Of a DNA stretch of 64,000 bases, positions 18,018 through 26,496 are shown piece by piece. Within the stretch, counting starts at the first letter, position 1, and each line of letters begins with the position of its first letter. The translations under genes and the position numbers were made by a program. The notes under the pieces are model-generated. The model did not search any database. It was not told the DNA's origin and worked only from the letters and a program-made list of their open reading frames with translations. The DNA is from Eoetvoesia sp035555955 (GTDB taxonomy: Bacteria; Pseudomonadota; Gammaproteobacteria; Burkholderiales; Burkholderiaceae_B): NCBI RefSeq assembly GCF_035555955.1, contig NZ_DATMGA010000016.1, positions 124,001 to 188,000 of the forward strand. The letters run 5' to 3'.

Positions 18018-19370
18018 TTGAACACCCCGGCAGTCAATCATGAATCGGACTGGGTGGCGCGCAGCCTGAGCAGTGTGTGGCATCCGTGCACCCAGATGCA
18101 GCATCACGAAACCATGCCCTTGGTGCCCGTCAGCCATGGGCGCGGCGCCTGGCTTTACGACCACGACGGCCATCGCTACCTGGACGGCATCAGCTCGTGG
18201 TGGGTCAATCTGTTCGGCCACGCCAATCCTCGCATCAACGACGCCATCAAGGATCAGCTCGACCTGCTCGAGCACGCCATGCTGGCGGGCTTTACCCACG
18301 AGCCCGTCGTGCGGCTTTCTGAACGCCTGTCCGCCCTGACGGGCAATGTGCTGGGGCATTGCTTTTATGCTTCCGACGGCGCGTCGGCAGTCGAGATCGC
18401 CTTGAAGATGAGCTTTCACTTCTGGCGCAACAGCGGTTGCACGGACAAGCGCGAGTTCGTCTGCGTTCAGGGCAGCTACCATGGCGAAACCATCGGCGCC
18501 CTGGCCGTGACCGACGTGGCCCTGTTCAAGGAGGCCTACAGCCCCTTGGTGCATCAAGCGCACGTGGCGCCGTCGCCGGACGCGCGCCTGGCGGAGCCGG
18601 GCGAGTCCGCGGCCGACGTGGCGCGCCGTGCCGTGGCGGGCCTGGACGCCTTGCTGCAGGCGCGGGAAGGGCGGGTGGCGGCGGTCATCGTCGAGCCGCT
18701 CGTGCAATGCGCGACCGGCATGGCCATGCACGACCCGCTTTATCTTTCCGAGCTGCGGCGTGTTTGCGATGCGCACCACGTGCACATGATCGCCGACGAA
18801 ATCGCGGTGGGCTGCGGGCGCAGCGGCACGTTCTTCGCCTGCGAGCAGGCCGGTGTCTGGCCGGATTTCCTGTGCCTTTCCAAGGGAATCAGCGGCGGCT
18901 ACCTGCCCCTGTCGCTGGTGATGACGCGCGACAACGTATTCCAGGCCTTCTACGACCAGGACGTGACGCGCGGGTTCCTGCACTCGCATTCGTATACCGG
19001 CAATCCGCTGGCCTGCCGCGCCGCCCTGGCAACCCTGGATATTTTCGACGAGGACGACGTCCTCAACGCCAATCGCCGGCGCGCAATTGCACTGACCAAG
19101 GCTTTGCAGCCCTTGGCGGAACATCCCCGCGTACGCCATTTCCGCAATCGCGGCATGATCTGGGCCTTCGATGCCCAGTGTTCGACGCCGCGGCAGCAGG
19201 TGGGCTTTTCGCGCAATTACTTTACCGCCGCCTTGCGGCGCGAGCTGTTGCTGCGTCCCATCGGCAACACGGTGTACCTGATGCCGCCCTACGCGCTGGG
19301 CGACGAGGAAATCCATCACCTGGCCAGCCGCGCCCTGGCGGTTTTCGATGAAGTCCTGGCGGACGCATGA
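18018..19370 (+). CDS. bioA: Adenosylmethionine-8-amino-7-oxononanoate aminotransferase
   Basis: 450 residues from TTG 18018, which sits seven bases after AAAGGTGGAG; a GTG at 18006 lies inside that site and is less likely. Class III aminotransferase features: WHPCTQM near the start, the substrate-gate SSWWVNLFGH, and the PLP lysine in SKGISGGYLP (about residue 289). It makes 7,8-diaminononanoate from 8-amino-7-oxononanoate using S-adenosylmethionine as amino donor. The ATGA overlap couples it to bioF. Confidence 0.94.
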   Translation: MNTPAVNHESDWVARSLSSVWHPCTQMQHHETMPLVPVSHGRGAWLYDHDGHRYLDGISSWWVNLFGHANPRINDAIKDQLDLLEHAMLAGFTHEPVVRLSERLSALTGNVLGHCFYASDGASAVEIALKMSFHFWRNSGCTDKREFVCVQGSYHGETIGALAVTDVALFKEAYSPLVHQAHVAPSPDARLAEPGESAADVARRAVAGLDALLQAREGRVAAVIVEPLVQCATGMAMHDPLYLSELRRVCDAHHVHMIADEIAVGCGRSGTFFACEQAGVWPDFLCLSKGISGGYLPLSLVMTRDNVFQAFYDQDVTRGFLHSHSYTGNPLACRAALATLDIFDEDDVLNANRRRAIALTKALQPLAEHPRVRHFRNRGMIWAFDAQCSTPRQQVGFSRNYFTAALRRELLLRPIGNTVYLMPPYALGDEEIHHLASRALAVFDEVLADA

Positions 19371-20569
19371 CCATGGAACTGCTTACACGAATCCAGCGCG
19401 AATTGAACCTGCTGGAGCAGCAAGGCTTGCGGCGCATCCTGCGCGTGGCCGACACGCCCTGCGCGCCGCGAGTGCAGGTCGACGGGAAGCCGATGCTGGC
19501 TTTTTGCAGCAACGACTACCTGGGCCTGGCGGCCGATGCGCGCATTGTGCAGGCCTTGCGCGAAGGAGCCGGGATCTACGGTGCCGGAAGCGGCGCTTCG
19601 CATTTGATCAGCGGCCATTCCAGGGCGCATGCCCTTCTGGAAGAGCGGCTGGCGCACATGCTCGAGCCTTTCGTGCCGTCGGCCAAGGCCCTGTATTTCA
19701 GTACCGGGTATATGGCCAATCTGGCTCTCATGACGGCGCTGACCTGCATGGATCCGCAGGCGGAAATCTTCTCCGAGGCGCTGAACCATGCGTCCTTGAT
19801 CGACGGCATGCGCCTTGCGCGCGCCGCGGTCAAGGTCTATGCCCATGGCGATGTCGCGGCGCTCGAACAATTGCTGGGCGCCAGCAAGTCGGCCACCAAG
19901 GTCGTCGTGACCGACAGCGTGTTCAGCATGGACGGCGATCTGGCCCCATTGCGGCAATTGCTGGCGTTGTGCGAAAAGCATGGGGCCTGGCTGGTCGTGG
20001 ACGATGCCCATGGTTTTGGCGTGTTGGGGCGCAGAGGGCATGGCGTGCTGGAACACCTGGATCTGCGATCCGATCACCTAGTGTATTTGGGCACGCTGGG
20101 CAAGGCGGCGGGCGTAAGTGGAGCTTTTGTGGCCGCCCACGCCGACGTCGTCGACTGGATGGTGCAAAAGGCCCGCTCCTATATTTATACGACGGCCTCC
20201 TCGCCGGCTTTGGCCCATGCCTTGCTGACCAGCCTGGACATCATCGTCGGCGAAGAGGGCGCGCAGCGGCGGGTCCGTGTGGGGGAGTTGATCCAGGCCA
20301 TGAGGGCCGGCCTGTCCGGCGGGAACTGGAACCTGCTGATGTCCGATACCTGCATCCAGCCGATAGTGGTGGGCGGCAACGAAGCGGCCCTGGACATGGC
20401 CGCCGCCTTGTTTCGCAAAGGCCTGTGGGTGCCCGCCATCAGGCCGCCAACCGTGCCGCGCGGCACGGCGCGGCTGCGGGTAACGTTGTCGGCCGCGCAT
20501 ACCGTGGATGATGTGCGGCAGTTGCTGGAGGCCTTGAACGCCATCCAGGCGGAGGAAGATCATGCCTGA
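19367..20569 (+). CDS. bioF: 8-amino-7-oxononanoate synthase
   Basis: 400 residues, alpha-oxoamine synthase family. FCSNDYLGLA at the start, SHLISGHSRAH, DDAHGFGVLGRRG and the PLP lysine in LGTLGKAAG (about residue 246) are all present. It condenses pimeloyl-ACP (or -CoA) with alanine. The gene starts inside the bioA stop (ATGA) and ends eight bases into bioD, so bioA-F-D is a tightly packed unit. Confidence 0.95.
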   Translation: MTMELLTRIQRELNLLEQQGLRRILRVADTPCAPRVQVDGKPMLAFCSNDYLGLAADARIVQALREGAGIYGAGSGASHLISGHSRAHALLEERLAHMLEPFVPSAKALYFSTGYMANLALMTALTCMDPQAEIFSEALNHASLIDGMRLARAAVKVYAHGDVAALEQLLGASKSATKVVVTDSVFSMDGDLAPLRQLLALCEKHGAWLVVDDAHGFGVLGRRGHGVLEHLDLRSDHLVYLGTLGKAAGVSGAFVAAHADVVDWMVQKARSYIYTTASSPALAHALLTSLDIIVGEEGAQRRVRVGELIQAMRAGLSGGNWNLLMSDTCIQPIVVGGNEAALDMAAALFRKGLWVPAIRPPTVPRGTARLRVTLSAAHTVDDVRQLLEALNAIQAEEDHA

Positions 20570-21272
20570 ATCCGGGCCATTGAAGTTTTCATGCTTTGTG
20601 ACGGGAACCGATACGGAAATCGGCAAGACCCTGATTGCCAGTACCCTGGTGCATGCCCTGGCGCGGACTGGCCTGCGAGCGGCCGGCATGAAGCCGGTGG
20701 CGGCGGGGGCGCAATGGCAGGATGGCGCCTGGCACAACGAAGATGTCGACAGCCTGGTAAACGCCAGCAACGCCGGCCTGCCGCTTTCCCTGGTTTCGCC
20801 GTATCTGTTCCAGGATGCCATCGCGCCTCATATCGCCGCGCAGCGCGAAGGCGTGGCCATGCAGATCGAGCACATACAAGAGTGTTATGCCGCCATGGCC
20901 GCCCAGGCCGAGGCCATCGTGGTCGAGGGGGTGGGCGGGTTCTGCGTGCCCTTGACGCCAACGCTCGACACATCGGATCTGGCAAGCCGCCTTGCCTTGC
21001 CGGTGATACTTGTGGTCGGGCTCAGGCTGGGCTGCATCAGCCATGCCATGCTTACCGCCCAGGCCATCGAGGCGCGGGGCCTGACGCTGGCGGGCTGGGT
21101 CGTCAATACCGTCGACGCCGACATGCCGTTCCAGGCCGAAAACATCGATACGCTGCGCCAGCGTTTGAATGCGCCTTTGCTGGGGGTTGTGCCCCGGCTT
21201 GCGCAGCCTGGCGTGCAGGAAGCCGCCGGCTTTCTGGACTTTTCGCTGATGGAAGGCTGGCCGCGCGGTTGA
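20562..21272 (+). CDS. bioD: ATP-dependent dethiobiotin synthetase
   Basis: 236 residues. The N-terminal P-loop TGTDTEIGKT (residues 14-23) and the second family motif VEGVGGFCVPL are intact. It closes the ureido ring of dethiobiotin from diaminononanoate, CO2 and ATP. It overlaps bioF by eight bases. The operon stops here: bioB and bioC are not in the following sequence. Confidence 0.93.
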   Translation: MPESGPLKFSCFVTGTDTEIGKTLIASTLVHALARTGLRAAGMKPVAAGAQWQDGAWHNEDVDSLVNASNAGLPLSLVSPYLFQDAIAPHIAAQREGVAMQIEHIQECYAAMAAQAEAIVVEGVGGFCVPLTPTLDTSDLASRLALPVILVVGLRLGCISHAMLTAQAIEARGLTLAGWVVNTVDADMPFQAENIDTLRQRLNAPLLGVVPRLAQPGVQEAAGFLDFSLMEGWPRG

Positions 21273-21550
21273 AGCGTTTTTGCCAGTATCGCCTGCACCG
21301 CCTCGTTCAACGATTCTTCAGCTTTGTTACGCTGAGCAACGCTGTGCCAGCGTATTTGCGGTGCCTCCCGCATTGCGGTTCGTTTTCAGCCGGCTGTCAT
21401 GTTTCGGATTTTTACATATGAGCGTGCGCGCTCCATGGCTTATGCAGAACCAAACGTGAGTTCAGGGTTCTTAACTTCAGAGTCTCGCCGTTGGGAGGGC
21501 TCTCGCCGGGAGGCATAGGCCGCCGGGCAACTGTTATTGGAGTCGTTTAA

Positions 21551-21760
21551 ATGACCAAAACTACGCGTATCGCACTTGCATTATCTTCTTCGATTCTGTC
21601 CTTGGGCGTAGCGCTGGCGCCGTCCGCTTTTGCGGCGGGTACGCAGCAAGCCAAGACCTCGCACACGAAATCGGCGCACCATCACAAGAGTTCCAAGGCG
21701 AAATCCAGCAAGGCGACGGCCAAGAAGCCCGCAGCCCCCACGGCAGCCAAGGCTCAATAA
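21551..21760 (+). CDS. Small exported Lys/Ser/Ala/His-rich protein
   Basis: 69 residues. A clear signal peptide (charged start, hydrophobic core, Ala-Phe-Ala-Ala cleavage site near residue 29) precedes a mature part made almost only of Lys, Ser, Ala, His, Thr and Pro, strongly basic and without predicted fold. It resembles in composition the acid-shock-type periplasmic proteins of other proteobacteria, though no specific family motif is seen. A strong terminator follows directly, so it is a single-gene unit. The 278 bases upstream hold no other gene that I can see. Confidence 0.7.
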   Translation: MTKTTRIALALSSSILSLGVALAPSAFAAGTQQAKTSHTKSAHHHKSSKAKSSKATAKKPAAPTAAKAQ

Positions 21761-21807
21761 GCCGCGGTATTGCCGAAGGCGGCGCGCATCCAGCGCCGCT
21801 CCAAAGG

Positions 21808-21835
21808 CCCGGCTATTTGCCGGGTTTTTATTTTT
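21808..21835 (+). terminator. Rho-independent terminator of the small basic protein gene
   Basis: CCCGGC, a five-base loop TATTT, and GCCGGG form a perfect six-base stem followed by TTTTTATTTTT. It lies 48 bases after the stop at 21760. Confidence 0.9.
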
Positions 21836-22033
21836 GCCGCCGGGCCGCCCCAAGGCAAAAAGCGCCCCCTAGGGGGGCAGCAAGCTGCGTAGCAGCGCGG
21901 CGTGGGGGCCCCTTCCGCCGCCGGGCCGCCCCAAGGCAAAAAGCGCCCCCTAGGGGGGCAGCAAGCTGCGTAGCAGCGCGGCGTGGGGGTTCTTTCCTCC
22001 GCCGGGCCGCCCCAAGGCAAAGAGCGCCCGCAG
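21836..22033. repeat. Tandem 81-bp repeat, two full copies and one partial
   Basis: Copies start at 21836, 21917 and 21998 with an exact 81-base period. The third stops after about 36 bases and carries small changes. Each unit contains an internal self-complementary block (GCCCCCTAGGGGGGC) and a CAGCAAGCTG-type hairpin, so a transcript would fold. Units of this kind are scattered between genes in Burkholderiales. With the terminator before it, the array fills most of the 412-base gap between the small basic protein gene and the malonyl-CoA synthetase gene; the remaining 140 bases hold only the leader of the latter. Confidence 0.9.
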
Positions 22034-22172
22034 GTAAAATTTCCTGTCCATGGACGGCGCTGTGTCCGATAATGGCGCCTATCGGAGGGAGTTTTCAATT
22101 ATCGGGAAGGCCGCCCGCGTCGGGACGTTTCGCGATGTGGGCGGGCCTTCGCATTTTCAGGAGCTTTGCGCA

Positions 22173-23753
22173 GTGGGTAACGCCAATTTGTATTCTTTGC
22201 TGGAGTCGGGCTTTCCCGGCGACCGTTCGGCCATTGCCATCGAAACGCCGCAAAACACCTATACGTGGAACGACATCGACCAGCAGTCGGCGCGGTACGC
22301 CAATCTGTTCAAGGGGCTGAATCTGGAGGCCGGATCCCGCATCGCCGTGCAGGTCGAAAAATCGCCCGAGGCGCTGATGCTGTATTTGGCCGCATTGCGA
22401 TCCGGCTTGATCTACCTGCCGCTCAATACGGCCTACCGCGAGGCGGAGGTGGCGTATTTCCTCAACGATGCCGAACCGGCGGTAGTGGTGTGCTCCGGCG
22501 CGAACCTGTCCTGGGTGGAAAGCCTGGCCCGCAAGGCCGGGTGCGCCCAGGTGTATACGCTGGAGGCCGACGGCGGCGGCAGTTTGTCCGAACTTGCGCA
22601 GTCCCAGCCGTCCGGGTTTGCCACGGTCGAAAGCCGTGGCGACGACCTGGCCGCCATCCTGTATACCTCGGGCACGACGGGCCGCAGCAAGGGCGCCATG
22701 CTGTCGCATTCCAATCTTGGCGCCAATGCCTTGACCCTCAAACAGTACTGGGGCTGGCGCGGCGACGACGTGCTGCTGCACATGCTGCCCATCTTCCATG
22801 TGCATGGCCTGTTCGTGGCCTCGCATGGCGCCTTGCTGGCCGGGGCGAAGACCATCTGGCTGCCGAAGTTCGACCTGGAGCAGGCCCTGCATTACCTGCC
22901 GCAAAGCACCATGATGATGGGCGTGCCCACGTATTATGTCCGGCTTCTGGCCGACGAGCGGTTTACGCGCGATCTGTGCGGCCGCATGCGGCTTTTCATT
23001 TCCGGCTCGGCGCCGCTGCTTACCGAAACGTTCGCCAGCTTTCAGGAGCGCACCGGCCACACCATACTTGAACGCTACGGCATGAGCGAAACCGTCATGC
23101 TGACCTCCAATCCCTACGACGAACACGACGGCGAACGCATCGGAGGAACCGTGGGCCGGGCGCTTCCCGGCGTTTCCGTGCGGGTGGTCGACGACGCCGG
23201 CAAACCGCTGGCGGCGGGTGAAATCGGCAACGTGCAGGTGCGCGGGCCGAATGTGTTTTCGGGCTATTGGCGCATGCCCGAGAAAACCCGCGAAGAATTC
23301 ACGCCTGACGGCTGGTTCAAGACCGGCGACGTGGGCCGCCTGGGGGCTGCCCTGAGCGACGACGGAAAGCCCGTGCAGAATATTCCCGACGATTACCTTT
23401 CCATCGTCGGGCGCAGCAAGGACCTGATCATCTCGGGCGGCTTCAATATTTATCCCAAGGAAATCGAGATGGTCATCGACGACATGCCGGGCGTGGCCGA
23501 ATCGGCGGTCATCGGCGTGCCGCATCCCGATTTCGGCGAGGCGGTGGTCGCCGTGGTCGTGCCCAGGCCGGGGCAGCAGGTCGATGCGGCCGCCATGCAG
23601 GCCCGGCTCAAAAGCCTGGTCGCCAACTTCAAGGTGCCCAAGCATATCGCCCTGGTCGAGCAACTGCCGCGCAATACCATGGGGAAGGTGCAGAAAAACG
23701 TATTGCGCAACGACTACAAGGGCCTGTGGCAGTCTGTTTCCGATGCCGGCTGA
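22173..23753 (+). CDS. matB: Malonyl-CoA synthetase (acyl-adenylating ligase)
   Basis: 526 residues from GTG 22173, nine bases after CAGGAG; the open frame extends to 22050 without a site. ANL-superfamily motifs are in order: YTSGTTGRSKGAMLSH (A3), ERYGMSET (A5), GWFKTGDVG (A7), DLIISGGFNIYPKEIE (A8) and the catalytic Lys in PRNTMGKVQKN (A10). Overall likeness is to MatB, which activates malonate to malonyl-CoA. It stands alone, not beside a malonyl-CoA decarboxylase, so related short dicarboxylates remain possible substrates. Confidence 0.85.
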   Translation: MGNANLYSLLESGFPGDRSAIAIETPQNTYTWNDIDQQSARYANLFKGLNLEAGSRIAVQVEKSPEALMLYLAALRSGLIYLPLNTAYREAEVAYFLNDAEPAVVVCSGANLSWVESLARKAGCAQVYTLEADGGGSLSELAQSQPSGFATVESRGDDLAAILYTSGTTGRSKGAMLSHSNLGANALTLKQYWGWRGDDVLLHMLPIFHVHGLFVASHGALLAGAKTIWLPKFDLEQALHYLPQSTMMMGVPTYYVRLLADERFTRDLCGRMRLFISGSAPLLTETFASFQERTGHTILERYGMSETVMLTSNPYDEHDGERIGGTVGRALPGVSVRVVDDAGKPLAAGEIGNVQVRGPNVFSGYWRMPEKTREEFTPDGWFKTGDVGRLGAALSDDGKPVQNIPDDYLSIVGRSKDLIISGGFNIYPKEIEMVIDDMPGVAESAVIGVPHPDFGEAVVAVVVPRPGQQVDAAAMQARLKSLVANFKVPKHIALVEQLPRNTMGKVQKNVLRNDYKGLWQSVSDAG

Positions 23754-23857
23754 GAAGTCAAGGCACTGGTGCGTTTGTGCATCGGGCTCGCTGCCTGGCC
23801 CGCGTGCGCGATGCGCCGGCGCGGCCTGCCCGTGAGCCGGGCGTTCATGCATTCAGC

Positions 23858-25321
23858 CTATAAGTAAGGGCTGGCCAGCCAGATGATGCGGTTGCGCAGC
23901 CGTTTCCTGAAGGGGATCTCGGCCAGGCCCTCCAGGGTCGTTCTGTCCGAATGGGCGATTTCGCCGTCGATCTGCTTTTCGATGGCAAGCGCCGTATCGC
24001 GGCTGTAGATTTCCACGTCCAGCTCGAAGTTCAGCCGCAGGCTGCGCGGATCCATGTTCGACGAACCCACGTACGACCACGCCCCGTCTATGGTGATGAG
24101 CTTCGAGTGGTTGAAGTTGCCGCGCGCGCGCCAGACGCGGCAGCCCGTGCGGATGACCTGATCCAGTTGCGCCGTCATGGCGTAGTTCACCAGGCGCAGA
24201 TTGTTGCTGCCCGGGATGACGATGTCCACGATGATGCCCCGGCGGGCGGCGGTATTGATGGCCCCGAGCAGCGTGGCGTCGGGCAGAAAGTAGGGCGACT
24301 GGATGCGGATGTGCCGCTGCGCCACGGCAAAGGCGCCCAGCAGCATATTGTGGGTGCTGACGATGGCGCGGTCAGGGCCCGACCATATGCAGCGCGCCGG
24401 AACTTTCGGCTCGGGCGGACTCGAGGTTTCGTCGCACCATGTGTCGTACGGCAAGGCTTCCTTGGTCGTGAATTCCCAGTCCTGGGCGAAAACCGAAATC
24501 AACTGCATCACGATCGGGCCTTCCACCCGGAAATGCGTGTCGCCCGCTGTTTTGTCGCCCGCCACGGCGGTAACGAAGGCCTCGCGGATATTCATGCCTC
24601 CCGTGAAGCCGATGCGCCCGTCCACGACCAGGATCTTGCGGTGGCTGCGTAAATTGGCGTAGGGCATGCGCAGGCCCAGGGGGTTGGTCATGAACAGCGC
24701 CGTTTGTATGCCCTTTTTGCGCAGCAGATGAATGATGGGCGGGCGCGAGTACTTGGAGCCGATCGAGTCGATGAGCACGCGGATTTCCACCCCGCGCTCC
24801 TTGGCCCGCGCCAGCGCATCCGCGATTTTCCGGCCCTCGCTGTCATTGTCGAAAATATAGGTTTGCAGGGCAATGGATTTCCTGGCCTGGTCTATGGCCT
24901 GGATCATGGCGGGGTAGGTCTGGTCGCCGCCCACCAGCATGCGGATGTTGTTGCCATTGCGCAGCGGGTGCCGGCTGATCTTGTCGCCCAGAAGGCGCAG
25001 CGACTCGAACTGGCGCGCCGAATACTCGGCGATCTCGAAATTGGTCGGGCTTTGGATGCGGGAGTATTCCTTCAGCGATTTGTCTCGCTGCTGCGAAATC
25101 TGGTCGCGCCGGATCCGGTTGATGCCCGCGATCAGGTACAAAAAAGGGCCGACCAGCGGCGACATCAAAATAACGCCAACCCAGCTTATGGCCGCGCGCA
25201 CGTCGTTCTTGGTCATGGCGGCATGCACCGCCGCCGTCGCACCGGTAACCACCGAGACCAGAAAAACAAGATGGGGCCAGTATTCCTCGAACAGTGTTTG
25301 CAGGGTCATGAAGGCCGACAA
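23858..25321 (-). CDS. cls: Cardiolipin synthase (phospholipase D superfamily)
   Basis: 487 residues. Two N-terminal membrane helices precede two HKD motifs: SHRKILVVDGRIGFTGG and HSKLITIDGAWSYVGSSN, each with the His-x-Lys-x4-Asp pattern. The enzyme joins two phosphatidylglycerols (or PG with PE) at the inner membrane. A second Met four codons in could also be the start. It points away from matB, with a 104-base gap and no strong terminator seen. Confidence 0.92.
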   Translation of the reverse strand: MSAFMTLQTLFEEYWPHLVFLVSVVTGATAAVHAAMTKNDVRAAISWVGVILMSPLVGPFLYLIAGINRIRRDQISQQRDKSLKEYSRIQSPTNFEIAEYSARQFESLRLLGDKISRHPLRNGNNIRMLVGGDQTYPAMIQAIDQARKSIALQTYIFDNDSEGRKIADALARAKERGVEIRVLIDSIGSKYSRPPIIHLLRKKGIQTALFMTNPLGLRMPYANLRSHRKILVVDGRIGFTGGMNIREAFVTAVAGDKTAGDTHFRVEGPIVMQLISVFAQDWEFTTKEALPYDTWCDETSSPPEPKVPARCIWSGPDRAIVSTHNMLLGAFAVAQRHIRIQSPYFLPDATLLGAINTAARRGIIVDIVIPGSNNLRLVNYAMTAQLDQVIRTGCRVWRARGNFNHSKLITIDGAWSYVGSSNMDPRSLRLNFELDVEIYSRDTALAIEKQIDGEIAHSDRTTLEGLAEIPFRKRLRNRIIWLASPYL

Positions 25322-25530
25322 GCTGATTGAAATGGGGGCTGGCGCAAAGCGCGAATCGCCGGGTTGCGCCCGTGCATCGCCCGGCTGGGCCGAAGTAAAC
25401 CCGGCGCGGTGCTCCAGCCGACAGCGTCAAGTATATAGATGCTCTCGCCATTGCGCACAAGCGCGTATGAAACTATTCCCAGTTCATGCTAGAATCTTGC
25501 TTCTTTAAGGCATTCGGCCTTGAAACAATG

Positions 25531-25606
25531 GTGACCGTAGCTCAGTTGGTAGAGTCCCGGATTGTGATTCCGGTTGTCGTGGGTTCGAGCCCCATCGGTC
25601 ACCCCA
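25531..25606 (+). tRNA. tRNA-His (anticodon GTG)
   Basis: Cloverleaf is complete: acceptor GTGACCG / CGGTCAC, D arm GCTC...GAGT, anticodon arm CCGGA / TCCGG with GTG at 25564-25566, T arm with GGTTCGAGCC, and an encoded CCA at 25604-25606. The base before, G25530, is the extra G(-1) of histidine tRNAs and faces C73. A TAGAAT -10-like box lies at 25490-25495. The AT-rich accessory patch begins right after the CCA, but no second copy of the tRNA end was found to mark an attachment site. Confidence 0.97.
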
Positions 25607-25736
25607 AACTCCCTTTGAAATCGAATAATTAGAAAATAAGGGATATTTCGTGATATGAAAATTAGAACGAAATCTAGTTTGTTGGAACGAATCCCTATTC
25701 TGTCGCCGATGCTCGGTGCACTTCTATAGCCCTTGT

Positions 25737-25759
25737 GTTAGTCCCAAAATGGGACTAAC
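25737..25759. promoter_or_regulatory. Palindromic operator of the higBA toxin-antitoxin genes
   Basis: GTTAGTCCC, five bases AAAAT, then GGGACTAAC: a perfect nine-base inverted repeat ending eight bases before the toxin ATG. HigA-type antitoxins repress their own promoter through such palindromes. Overlap with the ribosome-binding region means bound antitoxin would block transcription start or elongation. Confidence 0.75.
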
Positions 25760-25767
25760 ATATATCT

Positions 25768-26070
25768 ATGCGAGTCATAGCCGTTAGTACATTGCGCGCA
25801 TTCTGGGAAAAGTATCCCGACGCGGAGCAACCCCTCAAGGCGTGGGTGGATGAAGCCGTCAAGGCGCAGTGGGGCCAGCCTGCGGAGATCAAAGCGCACT
25901 ATCGTAGCGCTAGCATCCTGAAGAATCGGCGCGTGGTGTTCAACATCAAGGGCAATGACTACCGCTTGGTTGTGGCGGTGGCCTTCAAGCTGGGCATCGT
26001 CTACGTGAAATTCATCGGCACGCACGTGGAATACGACAAGATTGATGCCGAGACTGTAGAAATGGAGTGA
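25768..26070 (+). CDS. higB: Type II toxin HigB (mRNA interferase)
   Basis: 100 residues of the HigB_toxin family: N-terminal FWEKYPDAEQPLKAW, NRRVVFNIKGNDYRLVV in the central sheet, and VYVKFIGTHVEYDKID near the end. The family cleaves ribosome-bound mRNA. The order toxin before antitoxin is usual for hig loci. It is preceded by a perfect palindrome. Its stop codon lies two bases before the antitoxin ATG. The codon mix is more AT-rich than neighbouring core genes. Confidence 0.9.
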   Translation: MRVIAVSTLRAFWEKYPDAEQPLKAWVDEAVKAQWGQPAEIKAHYRSASILKNRRVVFNIKGNDYRLVVAVAFKLGIVYVKFIGTHVEYDKIDAETVEME

Positions 26071-26072
26071 TC

Positions 26073-26450
26073 ATGGAAATCCGTCCTGTGCATAGCGAGG
26101 CCGATTACAAGGCGGCGCTTAAAGAAATTTCCCGTTTGATGGAGTCGGATCCCGAGTTGGGCACACCCGACGGCGATCGCCTGGACGTGCTGGCCACGTT
26201 GGTGCAGGCTTATGAGGCCAGGCACTATCCGATCGATCAACCCGATCCCGTGGAGGCCATTAAGTTCCGGATGGAGCAGGGCGGGTTGGCTCCTAAAGAC
26301 CTGGAGCCCATGATTGGCAAGCGCAATCGCGTCTATGAAGTGCTGAATCGCAAGCGTTCGTTGACGTTGCCAATGATCTGGAAGCTGCATAAGGAGTTGG
26401 GAATTCCCGCGGAGAGCTTGATCCGGCCGTCAGTACATGTCGTGGAGTGA
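26073..26450 (+). CDS. higA: Antitoxin HigA (helix-turn-helix)
   Basis: 125 residues from ATG 26073, with GGAG five to six bases upstream. The C-terminal half holds the HTH: LAPKDLEPMIGKRNRVYEVLNRKRSLTLPMIWKLHKELGIPAESLI (cited in part). It should neutralise HigB and bind the palindrome at 25737-25759. It converges on the Abi-alpha gene at 26497, with only 46 bases between the stops. Confidence 0.9.
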   Translation: MEIRPVHSEADYKAALKEISRLMESDPELGTPDGDRLDVLATLVQAYEARHYPIDQPDPVEAIKFRMEQGGLAPKDLEPMIGKRNRVYEVLNRKRSLTLPMIWKLHKELGIPAESLIRPSVHVVE

Positions 26451-26496
26451 GCAGCAGGCTCTGCCCTCACATCTCCACATAAAACTAATTCGGTAT

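Noticed and set aside
21273..21550. bioB or bioC continuing the biotin operon
   Set aside because: The 278 bases after bioD carry no biotin gene and lead to the small basic protein gene.
21836..22033. CRISPR array
   Set aside because: Units are 81 bases of near-identical sequence with no variable spacers, so these are tandem intergenic repeats. No other array was seen, including near cas3.
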